The notes under the pieces are model-generated. The model saw nothing but the letters and a program-made list of their open reading frames with translations, searched no databases and was not told the DNA's origin. Positions 1 through 12,169 of a DNA stretch of 64,000 nucleotides are shown here, one piece after another. The DNA is from Amborella trichopoda (Eukaryota; Streptophyta; Magnoliopsida; Amborellales; Amborellaceae). A program made the translations under genes and the position numbers. The DNA is taken from the NCBI RefSeq assembly GCF_000471905.2, contig NW_006500347.1, forward strand, positions 2,750,942 through 2,814,941, given 5' to 3'. Position 1 is the first letter of the stretch, and every line of letters starts with the position of its first letter.

Positions 1-68
1 ACGTACGCATAAAATTTATCGCGCCTACAATTCATGATAATAAGCAGAAATAATTATTTCATTTTATT

Positions 69-470
69 TTTAAAAAGAATAGATTATTTTTCGAGACAAT
101 GAGGTCACTTACACACAAAACTTATAAAATAAAGATCCTAGACGGAAATATCACTATTTATTAAAAACAGACTATTTTTCAGGAAGACGGTGTCACTTAC
201 ACACAAAACTTATAAAATAAAGATCCTGGACGGAAATATCACTATTTATTAAAAGCAGACTATTTTTCAAGAAGACGATGTCACTTACACACAAAACTTA
301 TAAAATAAAGATCCTGGATGGAAATATCACTATTTATTAAAAGCAGACTATTTTTCAGGAAGACGATGTCACTTACACACAAAACTTATAAAATAAAGAT
401 CCTGGACGGAAATATCACTATTTATTAAAAGCAGACTATTTTCCAGGAAGAAGATGTCACTTACCCACAA
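69..470. repeat. 88-bp tandem minisatellite, about 4.6 copies
   Basis: The motif TCACTTACACACAAAACTT recurs at 105, 193, 281 and 369, with a variant at 457, so the period is exactly 88 bp. Inner copies differ at only a few bases; the outermost ones are more diverged. The unit shows no open frame across copies and no similarity I recognise. Confidence 0.9.
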
Positions 471-1631
471 ATATTTGAGAGGAAGCTTCCGATAAAAATT
501 CGGTTCGAGAGAGGAGTTCACTGTGTTTCGACCAAAGAGAGAAAGAGATCTCAAAATTTTCTAGGGTGGGAGTGCTCACCTCCCCTATTTAAATTCTTAT
601 AACGTATTATTATATTATTTTATTAGGCTCTACCTCATACCTGAGGTGTCGCGTTAAGAGTTTGTTTTTAACATATGAAAACCATGTCCATTAAAGGACG
701 TGGCCAGCAGCAAGCAAAAGTTTAAACCAAGTAAAAACTTTTGAAAATAGTGATGGTCTCCAAGGACCATCATACTCAAACAGACCATCACCTATTTAAA
801 AGTACCTTTTCTCTTTTTCTTTTTTTTTCTTTTTTTTTTTTGAAATTTTAGAATTGTTACACTCACATACTATAGTGGAATAATTTATGGTGAAGTCCTT
901 GATTATGAACCTTTTTAAGTGAGGATTATTGCTTATATGTAATTCCCACCATTTCGTTGTAAATACAAAAGACAAATTAATCATATAGGAGTAATTATCA
1001 TCATCATCATTATTATCAGAGTTTTTTCTCAACTATTTGGGTCAGCTACTCGAATTATGGTCTGTCATTCTGCTCTATCAAGCTTTAGTGAGGGCATAAG
1101 TTCCCATATCTTTTCTCACTACTTTCAACCATGTCCTTTTGGATATATCTCATGCATTTTTAAGATCTCACATAAATAATTATTTTAATTTACCACACTC
1201 ATGGAAATTCGAGCGATAATGATTTGCTCAACTTTTTCTAGCTATATTTGGTCCCAAAATCACCTTGAGTATACATTTTGAGAACAAGCTAAAACAACAA
1301 AGAGCACACTCTCGATTTACAAACTACAACCAGTTAAAGAACAACATTGTATCACAATTAAAAGTTCTAAATAGAACCTTACCTCTTTCAAGGCTTCAAT
1401 TTAGGCATCCACATCTAGCTCTAACCTTTTGATATAAATTTTCACCCCACTAAGAGGGATCATTTCGACCCAATTGACAGTGATAAGTTGGGTTAATGAA
1501 AAAAATGAATACATTATTGGTATCAAGTATCAACATCCAAGTCAAATAAGCCAGCATAAATTACAAATTAAGATAACTATATAGATTGAAACTTGAAATT
1601 GAAAGTTATCTGCTATATTGATAAGGTGGTG
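471..1631. other. AT-rich stretch without a recognisable gene
   Basis: Only short open frames are present, including one made of a poly-T tract read in reverse. A short imperfect hairpin (GATGGTC...GACCATC) lies at 752-771, with another GACCATCAC just after it. Nothing else is recognised. Confidence 0.5.
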
Positions 1632-1843
1632 CTAGGGTTGGCAATGGATCAAGCAACCCCTGTGTGGCCTGAAGGCTGGGCTACCGCCAGTGCCGGTCTA
1701 TCCTAGCCTCCTTTTTTTTTTTCTTCATTTACATTTTGTATGGCCTAGCCCTACTATAATAGGGCTAAGGCCGGTTCTATGGAGACAAGGACCGGACTAG
1801 GGCCAAGGATAGCATGGCCCAAGCCCGGCCTGTTGCCACCCCA
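1632..1843. mobile_element. GC-rich hAT-type MITE
   Basis: A 212-bp block rich in GGCC/GCCC begins TAGGGTTGGCAA and ends TTGCCACCCCA, an imperfect terminal inverted repeat. AGGTGGTG occurs directly on both sides (1624-1631 and 1844-1851), the 8-bp target duplication expected for hAT elements. Similar blocks lie at 47487-47778, 49668-49846, 52598-52717 and 61542-61667. Confidence 0.7.
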
Positions 1844-1849
1844 AGGTGG

Positions 1850-2534
1850 TGTAGTGTGCCAGCCACTTGTTATCATAATATCCTACACTTCACCACAGAA
1901 TGGCACTTAGATTGGCAAGTTTAATATCTAAATCAACTATCCATGGCTTGTACAAGTGGGATTCGTGGCAGTAACATCCTATTTACCCCTATCCCAAAAT
2001 TTGCAGTAATCACTAATTTCTTTAACCCCTCTTCCAACTTGACTCCTTGCAACAAAACTTGGAATTCAATTTTTCGGATGCCTCCATCTTCTTAAATTTT
2101 GATTGCTGGTGGCCCAGGATTGACACTAGAGTTGTGTATGAGGGAGCAAACTAAATGATGATATGGCTAATGAGCACTCTATCATAATTTTGCCTCGTCA
2201 AGGTAAGAATGCAGTGATTGTATATGAATTTTGTAATTTTTCTGTCTGATTCAACACAACAGTCCTTCACCTCCCTCAATTCATTGATGGCTTCTAATAT
2301 TATTAAATCAATACAATGGGCAACACAAAGGCTCCAAGCCAAATTCTTCCTCTTATTAATTAGTAACTTCCTTGGTGTAACACTTTTTTTTTTTTCTTGC
2401 CTTAAAAAGGAATATTTTAAGGAGACATTTTTTAAAAACATGTCCTCTGCCAAATTTGGGACAAAATAAATAGCAACGAAGCCCCTAAAATGGGGGATGG
2501 TGGACCTTTTGACATTATGCTTTGGGCAAACCAC
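1850..2534 (-). pseudogene. hAT transposase relic (DUF659-like region)
   Basis: Read on the minus strand, about 2340-2160 encodes a block around VAHCIDLI...ELREVKD, then KITKFIYNH. This resembles the conserved segment of plant hAT transposases (CATHCIDLML followed by a KFIYNH-type motif). A second frame further left (about 2130-1880) keeps scattered hAT-like residues with stops. The N-terminal zinc finger and C-terminal dimerisation part are not visible here, so this is a fragment. It is separate from the longer relic at 16.8-19.3 kb. Confidence 0.6.
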
Positions 2535-2689
2535 ACGTTTCCCAAATATAAATGAATACCATCGTTCATCCCTCCCTCAAACTAATAAGTAGAAATAAAT
2601 TTGATTTAACTTAGATGTGAGAGATTATCTTTTGTTTCAATTGAGTTTTTATTTTATCCAAACTTTTTGAAAATATCTAATTATTTTAT

Positions 2690-3065
2690 GGCTGAGGTTC
2701 TATAAGGCGCCCTCCTTATAACTGTAGAAGTAGGTGCGTATCCAAAAGTTGTGTGGAGATGTAGTTTTGGTGGTGGAAACCTTATGATGACCTTAAAATC
2801 TATTTTATCTCTAGCTGTAAAATTTTAAATTTCGAAAATGGTAAAATCGAGCAGATCTATAAATATTTGAAAATCTTAAAAATATTCGATTCATATGACT
2901 TGTTGCAAGAGTTACTATTTTTAAGATTTATTATTCTTTTTTTTTCTTCATTTCCACTCAGAGGTTGCTCTAATATTGAAACACTATCTTTTAGAAGATT
3001 TTTGAGTTGCACCTTACTTTAATAGAGTAAGGTTGCAACCCTATGCATACTTTTTCCTTATTTAA
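2690..3065 (+). mobile_element. Foldback element, 'GGTTGCAACC' family copy 1
   Basis: It starts near TTCTATAAGGCGCCC and ends GTAAGGTTGCAACCCTATGCATACTTTTTCC. The inner GATCTATAAA...GAAAATCTT...TGTTGCAAGA...TTTTTAAGA string is shared with copies at 11739-12130, 57060-57430 and 59993-60372. No coding capacity. Confidence 0.6.
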
Positions 3066-3730
3066 TAGGATGTGATTTCTATAAGGCCTAGGCTTCACCA
3101 TAAAAAGTAAACCTCATCTCAAAACCTCGTATGGAAAATACTTCCAGCATAGGAAACTCCTACGAGGGCTCTTAAATCTACTTCCACTACTGAAAATTAA
3201 ATTTATAGCTCAAAAAATCGGGCAGGTATGTGGACACTTAAAAATGAGCGGTCAACATAATTCGTTACGATATACATTATTTTTAGGACTTAGAACCCCA
3301 TTTTTTTTTTTTTTTAACATCCATGACTATCAAGATCAATATATCGACTTGAAGATTTTCTAATGCTACAATTTTTGGTGAGATTTAAGATGCCACTTCA
3401 CTTCTTTTTATAATGCCTAGGCCCTATTTTAACCTTTTCCTATTTTGTATGATATGAGGTTCACTTCAGAATGGGAGAGGCCTAGATTTGATCGGACCAT
3501 ATGAATAAACGGGTTTGAGAAGTTGACACGATATGGAATTTTGGAGGCCAAATGAGTCATCCAAAAACGTATCTCAAATAATTGGAAAAAAGCTATCAAA
3601 ATGATTACGAATGGATAATTCACGATCTCTCATCAATTCTTTCTCGACCATACAAATTCGAAGCCTTAAATTACACCTCCTCCAACAAAAACTCCCACCA
3701 ATCCTCCTGTTCAGCTCTTTCAAAGCTAAC

Positions 3731-3844
3731 GTTTCACCTTCTTGTCGAAATTTATTATTCAAGTAAAGGTTTCACCTTTTTGTCGAAATTTATTATTCAA
3801 GTATAGGTTTCACCTTCTTGTCGAAATTTCTTATTCAAGTAAAG
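3731..3844. repeat. 38-bp tandem repeat, 3 copies
   Basis: Units starting GTTTCACCTTCTTGTCG begin at 3731, 3769 and 3807 and differ by only a few substitutions. Confidence 0.85.
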
Positions 3845-3972
3845 ACCAAAACGTCCTTATAAATGCTACTCCAGGAAAGACCAAAACGCCCTTATAAATG
3901 CTACCAAAACACCCTAAAATATCCCATGGGCCCTTAAAACGTCATGTATTGTGATAGGGCGATTCACTTCAA

Positions 3973-4088
3973 TTGTACTTGATTTATAATAGATGCTGAT
4001 TTATGGTACATCAACGTGAAAATTATTCCCTTTATTGTACTTGATTTATAATAGATGCTGATTTATAGTACATCAACATGAAAATTAT
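3973..4088. repeat. 62-bp tandem repeat, 2 copies
   Basis: TTGTACTTGATTTATAATAG begins at 3973 and 4035; the two units are nearly identical. Confidence 0.85.
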
Positions 4089-4999
4089 ATCACGTTTTCA
4101 TATGAGTCCAAACGTTTTGCTACCTCCTCACCAATGTTAAAGAGATGCCATATTTCGAATAGAGTAATGTATACCTTAAAAGATTTATACGGTCTCTTTA
4201 ACAAATGGTAGGGTTTCTTCGAGCAATGTTTTATAAACTGGATTGGTGAGCTGAAATGGTCGTCTTGGTTCCGAGACAGCTCGAAGCTACTCAAACCAAC
4301 TTGTTGGTTTTTTACCGTTTTTTTGTATTAAGAGATAAAAAATTTAAAAAGATAATGAGAATCGATGGAAATGGAGCAAAACCAAGGAGCCTTAGATCCA
4401 GGCTAGTACCCTAAGGTTTCAATTTGACCGGGCAATTTCTATTAGAATTCAACGTTCACTACAATTAACCTCCAACAGTTTATTGTCAAGAATGGAGGGT
4501 GGGTGCCCATGTAGGATACTTATTATATATATAATTTTTTTTTGAAATGGTTATTACGAATTTCATTCATTGCAATGATAGAATGATTAAGTAAAGGACC
4601 TGATCACTGATGATGATTGATGTACACCACCCTTTGTAAGAGAATTAGCTTCTCCAAATCAGTGATGTAGCTCAAAATAGTCACTCAGTAAGATTAGTCA
4701 TTAAATTGGATTACATAATGGGAAGCCATGTAGAATGAAGTGCTTTAATGGCTTCCCATTTTTTAACTCTTGAGGAGTGCTATGAATGTTTTGGATGGGA
4801 TAGGGGTCCTCATGAATCCATTTTCGCTTGATATATAGTGGTCATTTTGGAAAAAGGATATGGGCAATATAGTAGTTGTTCCTTCTGAAATCTCATTTCT
4901 TTCCCTAAATTAGTTAGTCAATTTTTGATATTCTCTTTTAGGTTTAGAACTTTTTGATGCCTTCAAGACTTTTTCTTTGTTGATCGGTCGTTATTTGCA

Positions 5000-5014
5000 T
5001 GAACTTTCTCGAAC
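5000..5014 (+). promoter_or_regulatory. Perfect heat-shock element upstream of the HSP70-16-like gene
   Basis: The bases tGAActTTCtcGAAc match the three-unit heat-shock-factor consensus nGAAnnTTCnnGAAn exactly. The site lies about 440 bp before the ATG at 5450. A two-unit GAAnnTTC site occurs closer, at 5375-5382. Binding is inferred from sequence only; such a site can arise by chance in AT-rich DNA. Confidence 0.5.
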
Positions 5015-5449
5015 ATTGATTAAATTTTGGGTTCCTTTTAATTTTTATTTTTTGGTCATTAATAGTGACCTCATTAATTGGGCCTAAAGGCTCTGCAATT
5101 TGTGGATCACAGGGTTCTTTCATGCTGAAAATATGGCTTAAATTTAGGGCTCCCGGTGGTTTTTTGTCTTCTGAACCACAATTTGGAGAGTTGAGCTGGT
5201 TTTCTCGGATTAATTTGAGTATGTGGTTTTGATTCGAGCTTTCTCTGTCATTACAGCTCGAAATTCAGAAGTTGAACGTTCAAGTTGGTTAATTTCATGG
5301 TGTTTATTGAGGCTAGCGCCTTTTTCACCATTAGAATTCTGTTTTGCTCCAATTCACATCGGAAATTCACATTGGAAATTTCAGGGTTTGTGTGAATTGA
5401 GGCTACGTTTTAGGGTTTCTAAACAAATTCTCTCTAGAGGGAGAGAGAG

Positions 5450-6619
5450 ATGAGTGTGGTGGGATTTGACATTGGCGACGAAAACTGTGTAGTCGCAGTT
5501 GCAAAGCAACGAGGCATTGAGGTGGTACTGAATGATGAATCGAAGAGAGAGACACCCGCCATTGTCTCATTTGGTGAGAAGCAACGCTTTCTTGGCTCTT
5601 CTGGTTTGGCCTCAGCCACCATGAACCCGAAATCCACAGTTTCTCAGATCAAGCGCTTAATTGGTCGGAAATTTAATTGCCCATATGCACAGAGGGACCT
5701 CCATTTCCTCCCTTTTGCCACCTCTGAAGCCCCTGACGGTGGAATTTTGATCCATATTCCCTATATGGGAGAAACTCGGGTTTTCACACCAGTTCAGGTT
5801 CTTGCAATGCTCCTATCTCACCTAAAACAGATTGCAGCGAAGAATTTGGAGCTTGGAGTAACAGATTGCGTTATCGGAATCCCCTCTTATTTCACAGATT
5901 TGCAGAGAAGGGCCTATTTGGAAGCGGCAGCAATTGCTGGTCTCAAACCCTTAAGGTTGATGCATGATGGCACTGCAACTGCCTTAGCTTATGGAATTTA
6001 CAAGACCGATTTTGCAAGTTCAGGAGGAACGAATGTGGTATTTGTCGATATAGGCCACTGTGATACTCAGGTTTGTGTAGCCTCATTTGAGCAAGGCCAA
6101 TTTAAAGTGTTGGCCCATGCTTTTGATAGAGACCTAGGTGGCAGGGACTTTGATGAGGTCCTCGTTGATTATTTTGCAAGAAAATTCAAAGAAGAATACA
6201 AAATCGATGTGCAAACAAATGTTAGGGCGAGTATTCGATTAAGGGCGGCTTGTGAAAAGCTGAAAAGGGTTCTTAGTGCAAATGCTGAAGCCCCACTTAA
6301 CATAGAGTGCTTAATGGATGAAATAGATGTAAAGGGGTTCATTAAAAGGGAGGAATTTGAGAAGCTGTCAGCTGGTTTGATCGAGAGAGTTCAGGTCCCT
6401 TGTGAAAAGGCCTTAAACGATGCAGGATTGGGTTTGGAGAGGGTTCATTCTGTGGAGCTTGTGGGGTCTGGCTCTCGTATACCTGCGATTGCAAGGATGC
6501 TTGCAAGTTTCTTTAAGAGGGAGCCAAGCCGCACTTTAAATGCTAGTGAATGTGTTGCACGAGGTTGTGCGCTCCAATGTGCTATGCTTAGCCCTATTTA
6601 TAGGGTCCGGGACTATGAG
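5450..6619 (+). CDS. HSP70-16: HSP70-16 exon 1 (ATPase domain)
   Basis: Residues 1-390 cover the complete nucleotide-binding domain in one exon. The reading frame runs on past the donor (GAG|GTAACT, phase 0) to a stop at 6668, but those residues (TGLLKLMNV...) do not match the family, whereas splicing to VQDIFPF does. Confidence 0.95.
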
Positions 6620-9600
6620 GTAACTGGTTTGTTAAAGCTTATGAATGTTCTTTTGCCATCATCTGATTAGTTTGGGTTATCAAATCCTTAAATGATAATA
6701 ATTTGTTTTTATAAGTCTAGTCATATGATTATGATTCCAAGCATTTGATAGATCATATTCAATTTTCGGTTAATTTTGGTATTTGATAAGTGAACCATGA
6801 GAAAGGAATTATATTTTGACTATGCATGTGTCTCTCTTGGATTTGGTTCTTTGTTGTTTAATATTTTAGAGTTCTTTTATACATATCACAAGTTATTAAT
6901 TCTATGGTTTTTTCTTTGAATTTTTGGGGCATGGTTCTAGGAATTCTTCTCTTTCTTCATCTTTCATTGTTGTTATTGCATCTGTATGTTGTTCTGAATA
7001 CAATTTCGTTCATGTATGCTTGATTTGATTCGCTTTTGATGACTTTAATCTTTTTTGGGGTAAAGTATATTTTAATCTTTATGAATAACTATATTTGCTA
7101 CGCCTGGATCACTCATTTACAATGAATGAGATTCTGATGAGTTGGAGAATGTATTTGATAAGTTTAATTGTATTTTATTAGAGCTACCATCATTATAGCA
7201 CTCTTGCTCATGGTTTTAGCAGTATGTGGGACCTTGGATGTTGAACTTCTAAAGCTTGGGTTACTGTGGTTACCTTCACACTTTTGTTGGTCACTCCTCC
7301 CCCTTCTCTTCCAGCAGGACTTATTCTTTGGTTATCTTTTATAGATTATGACCTGAACTAATTGTCATTGTCCAGTAGTGATTTTATGGGCTGTACTTTT
7401 TGTAAGGAGAATGAGCGTTATTGGCTGTCAACTCGCATTTCCCTTATATCTTGTTATTTCATTGTGTTTTTTATGAGTTAAATTTAAATAAAACATTCCT
7501 GGAAAGAACACAAAAGTTCATGATACAAAGGAACACAGACCTATTTAAGGTAGTGAAAGATCTCCACACCATAAATATTTCCTAGACACGCCCAAATTAA
7601 CTTGTCGATCCACTATGGCACGATTTCCCCTCTGAAGACATGAACATAAATGATACACACATACATCCACTATGCGCCTGTCGCAAGACCTTGTTGTTCT
7701 GAAAAATATCACCCAATCTCTAAGGAGCTACAACATCTCCTCTAATATGTTTGATAATATTTATAGAGTTGCCCTTGATGTGATAGGCCCCTCCGAGATG
7801 TTACTCAATAATCTAGTCTCTGCCCAGGCAGCTTTGCTTTTGCTTTGGATCATCTGCAGTTCATCATTTTAAATGGTTCCACATGGTTCTTCATAATTTC
7901 TTGGTCCTAGTTGGCCATCAATATTGAGTTTCATATTTCCTATAGGAGTGCCCTGTGTTTCATGGATACGGGTATGCAGGTTAGTGTCCAGCACGGGTGC
8001 AGGGTGACAGATTCCTCATGCCATAAAAAAGAGGATTTGGCAACATGACTATATTATGAGGAGACAACTAAATCCAACAGTGTTTTGCTAATATTCTATT
8101 TCTTGATAAATAGCAAGAAATGATTAATTCTACTTTAACTGGCTGAATCCATATATTATTTTAAAATTCTATAGACATTTTCAAAGTTCACATGTGTCTG
8201 CTCAAAACAAAAAATAAGACCAAGTCTCTAAAATTATTTAACTAATTGTTAATAAAGAAGTAAAATAATCCAAAGAATTCGAAGCCTTATGTATGTCGAT
8301 ACGTGTCTGACACGTGTACGACACCCAAACAGAAGGATCTCCATACAGCTTTTAGCCTCAGCTTTCATGCTCTTGAATTGTTAGTGACAACAATCTGTGC
8401 ATATTCTTTATTTTCCATCCTTGAAATTGTCAGCCCATGTAAATTGTGTTCTTTGTTATCTCTGGGAAAGTCACTCCTGCCAGGAATGTTCCTTGAAAGT
8501 TAAAATGTTATATTGATATTTTTATCCCAGTCCCCTGATTATTGCATAACCACCTGCCTTAGTAGCTCTGAAAAGTGTAGTTCTCATATTTCTATTTTTG
8601 TGGATTGGCCTTGTGGGATTTATGTTGTGACATGAATGGAAGGTATGGAGTTAATGAGTTTAGTTGTGAAATTTTTCGTAAATTCTGTCCATTTTCTACT
8701 CTTGATATGGAGTCAGTGGACTCATATTTCTGAGAATATCTCCATTGTAAATGGTTTTGAATGAAATGGGTGATATTTTGGTTCTGTGAAACATTTTTAA
8801 TGGTCTTAAGCGGAGTTGAGCTGCAGCCAAGCATACCAGGGAACATGTGTTTCTAACCATCACAAATTGCATTAAGCTACATTCAGTTCTCTTGTATATT
8901 ATGCTTTGAAAATTAGGAAATTCACTGTTCACCGATGTATAATGTATTAAACAGCATTTGTGATAGTTTGGTTTGAAAAGTTGTCCATTCTGAAGGAGAG
9001 AGCATAGCGAACAGTGGGCAAGCGAAGCCTTTACGCTGAGTGTGCAGTGAGCGTAGCGAACGGAGTGAGTGAATGCAGAGAACGACTGAAGGACTAGTAG
9101 TTTTCCGGGGTGGGTTTCAAGGCTTGTCTTGAAGTCTGGCTTAGTTCACCTTTAAGACTTTTTTCCTCTCTCTCTCTCTAAGTAATCATTTACCTTTAAG
9201 ACATTTACCCAACACATCTTAAGTATTTGGATAAATGGGATAATTTTGGTAATTATGAATTTGATCAAAAGCATGGCTTGAAATTTATCTTGCCTTAGGT
9301 TAATTACATCTTTTGAATTTGAGCACTTTTTTTTTTTTTTTAAATGATGAATTGTTAATATAGGGCATTCGAAGAATTGAACTTGGAAAAAGAAGGGTAG
9401 AGAAGCTTAGTTTGTTTGAATTTCATGAACAGATGTGTATCCATTTTTAATTTTTTTTAAAATTTAATTCGTACTTGTGGTTTGAAAATTTTGACGCTAG
9501 AAGTTGTTTTAAGATATTTTAGGTTACATTAGGCATTTTTGAAGCATCTAAATGGGAGAATCTGAGATACCCAGTTATTTATAGATGCTTGGTGTACCAC

Positions 9601-12126
9601 TAGTTGTGTGTTCCTGGTACTGGTACTGGTTATTCTAAGGAGAAAATGTGGATTTATATAATTTTGATTTAGAAATATATAAAACTAATTATTATGTTAT
9701 GTTATGTTCAAAGTACTACAACACGTGATGTAATTTATCTGAATATAATATGAACATTATATTTTTTAATCTAAGTATATGATATGTATCTATCATTAGA
9801 TTGAGTTTGGGGAGGGTCCTTTTTGGTAATGAAGAACCAATATGGACAAGAATGTTGTGCTGGCCAATGGACCACCATTTTCTAGCATATTGTATGATTG
9901 AGCAGGTATTGAAAGCACCGTGCTGAACCCCTGTTTCACAATAGGAAAGAAAGATCCTTATGAAGTCTTTTTATTCCTGTTGTAATTTTTCAACAGAGGG
10001 TGACTTGAAGCTCTTGACACTTAGGGCCTCATATTATATACGACAATTTGTGCATCATCTATTATGTATTTTAATTCAGGATGCATATTTGGTCCACTCT
10101 ATTCGCATGGACCTGCACACAAAACCACTGTTTTAGGTTGGGTGAGGGCCTCGTAAAGTCTCCAACCTCCTAACAGAATGTCCACCAAATAGACGGTCCT
10201 GATTTAATCCTTGGGGTAATCTGATTGGAGCCTTTCGTGGGCTCCTTTATCTTCCGAAAGTGATCATGGAGTTGAGGGGACTCACTTGGATACTTTTTGG
10301 GCCATCATGTCCACAAAATTTGTTGATTTGGATGCAGGTCAACATGAATAATGTGGCCCTGTGAGTTGACTAAATATTCTGGCCATCTTAAACCAGAATA
10401 TAATTTTGAAACTATTCTACACGAGAAAATTATGATGACTGGCAAATCATGTGAAGGATGATAAACATTATGGAAAATAGATTTTGGAACGTGTTACAAA
10501 AAGGAAGTGACTCCGCGATTGCCTAGGCAGCACCTTGAGGCACCCCACGTCCTCTGCACTCTGCCTTTCTGAGGCCCCTTGCCCTGGATGGGGCCCATTA
10601 AGGGCTCATCTAACTGTGGCCTAATGGGTGCCTAGGCACCCTCTGCAATATTATATATATATATATATATATACATGGGAAAAGATGGGATTAGCCCACT
10701 AGCTCATATAAACAAATGAGCCCAACGTCCCAGATTGATTATGGGCCGATCTGACGATCACGGATGTCCGGTAGTGTTTGAATTACCCCACTAGCTCATA
10801 TGAACATATGAACCCAACGTCCCAGATTGATTCTGGGCCGATATAATGATCACGGATGTCCAGTAGTGTTTGAATTTTAGTTTTTTTTTCTACAAATCCA
10901 AATCATTCAAAATTTTAGGCGTGTGTTCATAAAAAATAGATGAATCTTCGAAAAATATCAAAAAAATATTTTACATGAAATAAATTGACCAAAATACCTC
11001 CGAAAAGTTTGGGGGGTATTTTGATCATTTTGTTTTTCACGAATAATTTTTTTTTTATATTTTTATTAGGTGCGCCTTGATGAGAAGAACACACACCTAA
11101 AATTTCAAGTGATTTGGATTTGTAGAAAATAAAATAAAATTCAAGCACTACCAGATATTCGTGATCGTCAGATCGGCCCAGATTCAATCTGGGCATTAGG
11201 CTCATATGTTCATATGAGCTAATTCCATCTTTTCCATATATATATATATATAGAAGATACTATAAAACGCCTATAGGCGAAAATAAACAGTGATTATGCC
11301 TACCTTCATCACCGTCCAAAGTTCATCGCACGGTAACGATTGTCCAGTAGTGCTTCATTTTTCATTTTTTTTCTACAAATCGGAATGATCTGAAATTTGG
11401 AGTGTGTGTTCATAAAAAATAGGCGAATCTATGAAAAATATCAAAAAATATTTTACATGAAATAAATTGATAAAAATATCCCGAAAAGTTTAAAGGGTAT
11501 TTTGGTCAATTTTTTTTGGCAAATTATTACTTTTATATTTTTATTAGGTGCGCATCACTAAGATATACACACGCTTCAAATTTCATATCATTCCGATTTG
11601 GAAAAAAAGAAAATAAAAATGAAACACTACCAGACAATCGTGACCGTGCGATGAACTTTGGACAATGATGAAGGTAGGCGAAATCACTGTTCATTTTCGC
11701 CTATAGGTATAGGGAAGACTTTTCCTATATATATATATGGGTGCAGTTTCTATAAGGTTGCAACCTTAAACAATCCAATTAAGGCGCACCTCCAAATTTT
11801 ATCATAACATGTAATTTTGTTGTAAAAATTTATTAGGATTATCTTAAAATATATTTTCATATCTAATTAGAACATTTTAAACTCCAAAAATAGTTAAAAT
11901 CAAAGAGATCTATAAACATATGAAAATCTTGAAAATGGACGGCCTAGATAATGTGTTGCAAGATGCACTATCTCTAAGACTCAAAAACATTTTTTTTTAT
12001 ATTCATATATCTCGATATTGAGATGATCAAATAGAGGGTTTTTCAACATTAAAACAACCTTTTCGATATATTTGTGAGGTGCATCTGTAATTCTACATTT
12101 TAAGGTTGCAACCTTATATAAACTTT

Positions 12127-12169
<43 letters not shown>

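Larger units (their letters stand above)
3066..4999. other. Intergenic AT-rich DNA with small repeats
   Basis: The first 360 bp (about 3070-3425) start and end with a TATAAGGCCTAGG-like motif in opposite orientation and may be another decayed foldback element. The remainder holds two short tandem repeats (listed separately) and no gene I can support. Confidence 0.45.

Noticed and set aside
69..470. CRISPR-like array
   Set aside because: Direct 88-bp tandem units without unique spacers; the genome is plant nuclear.
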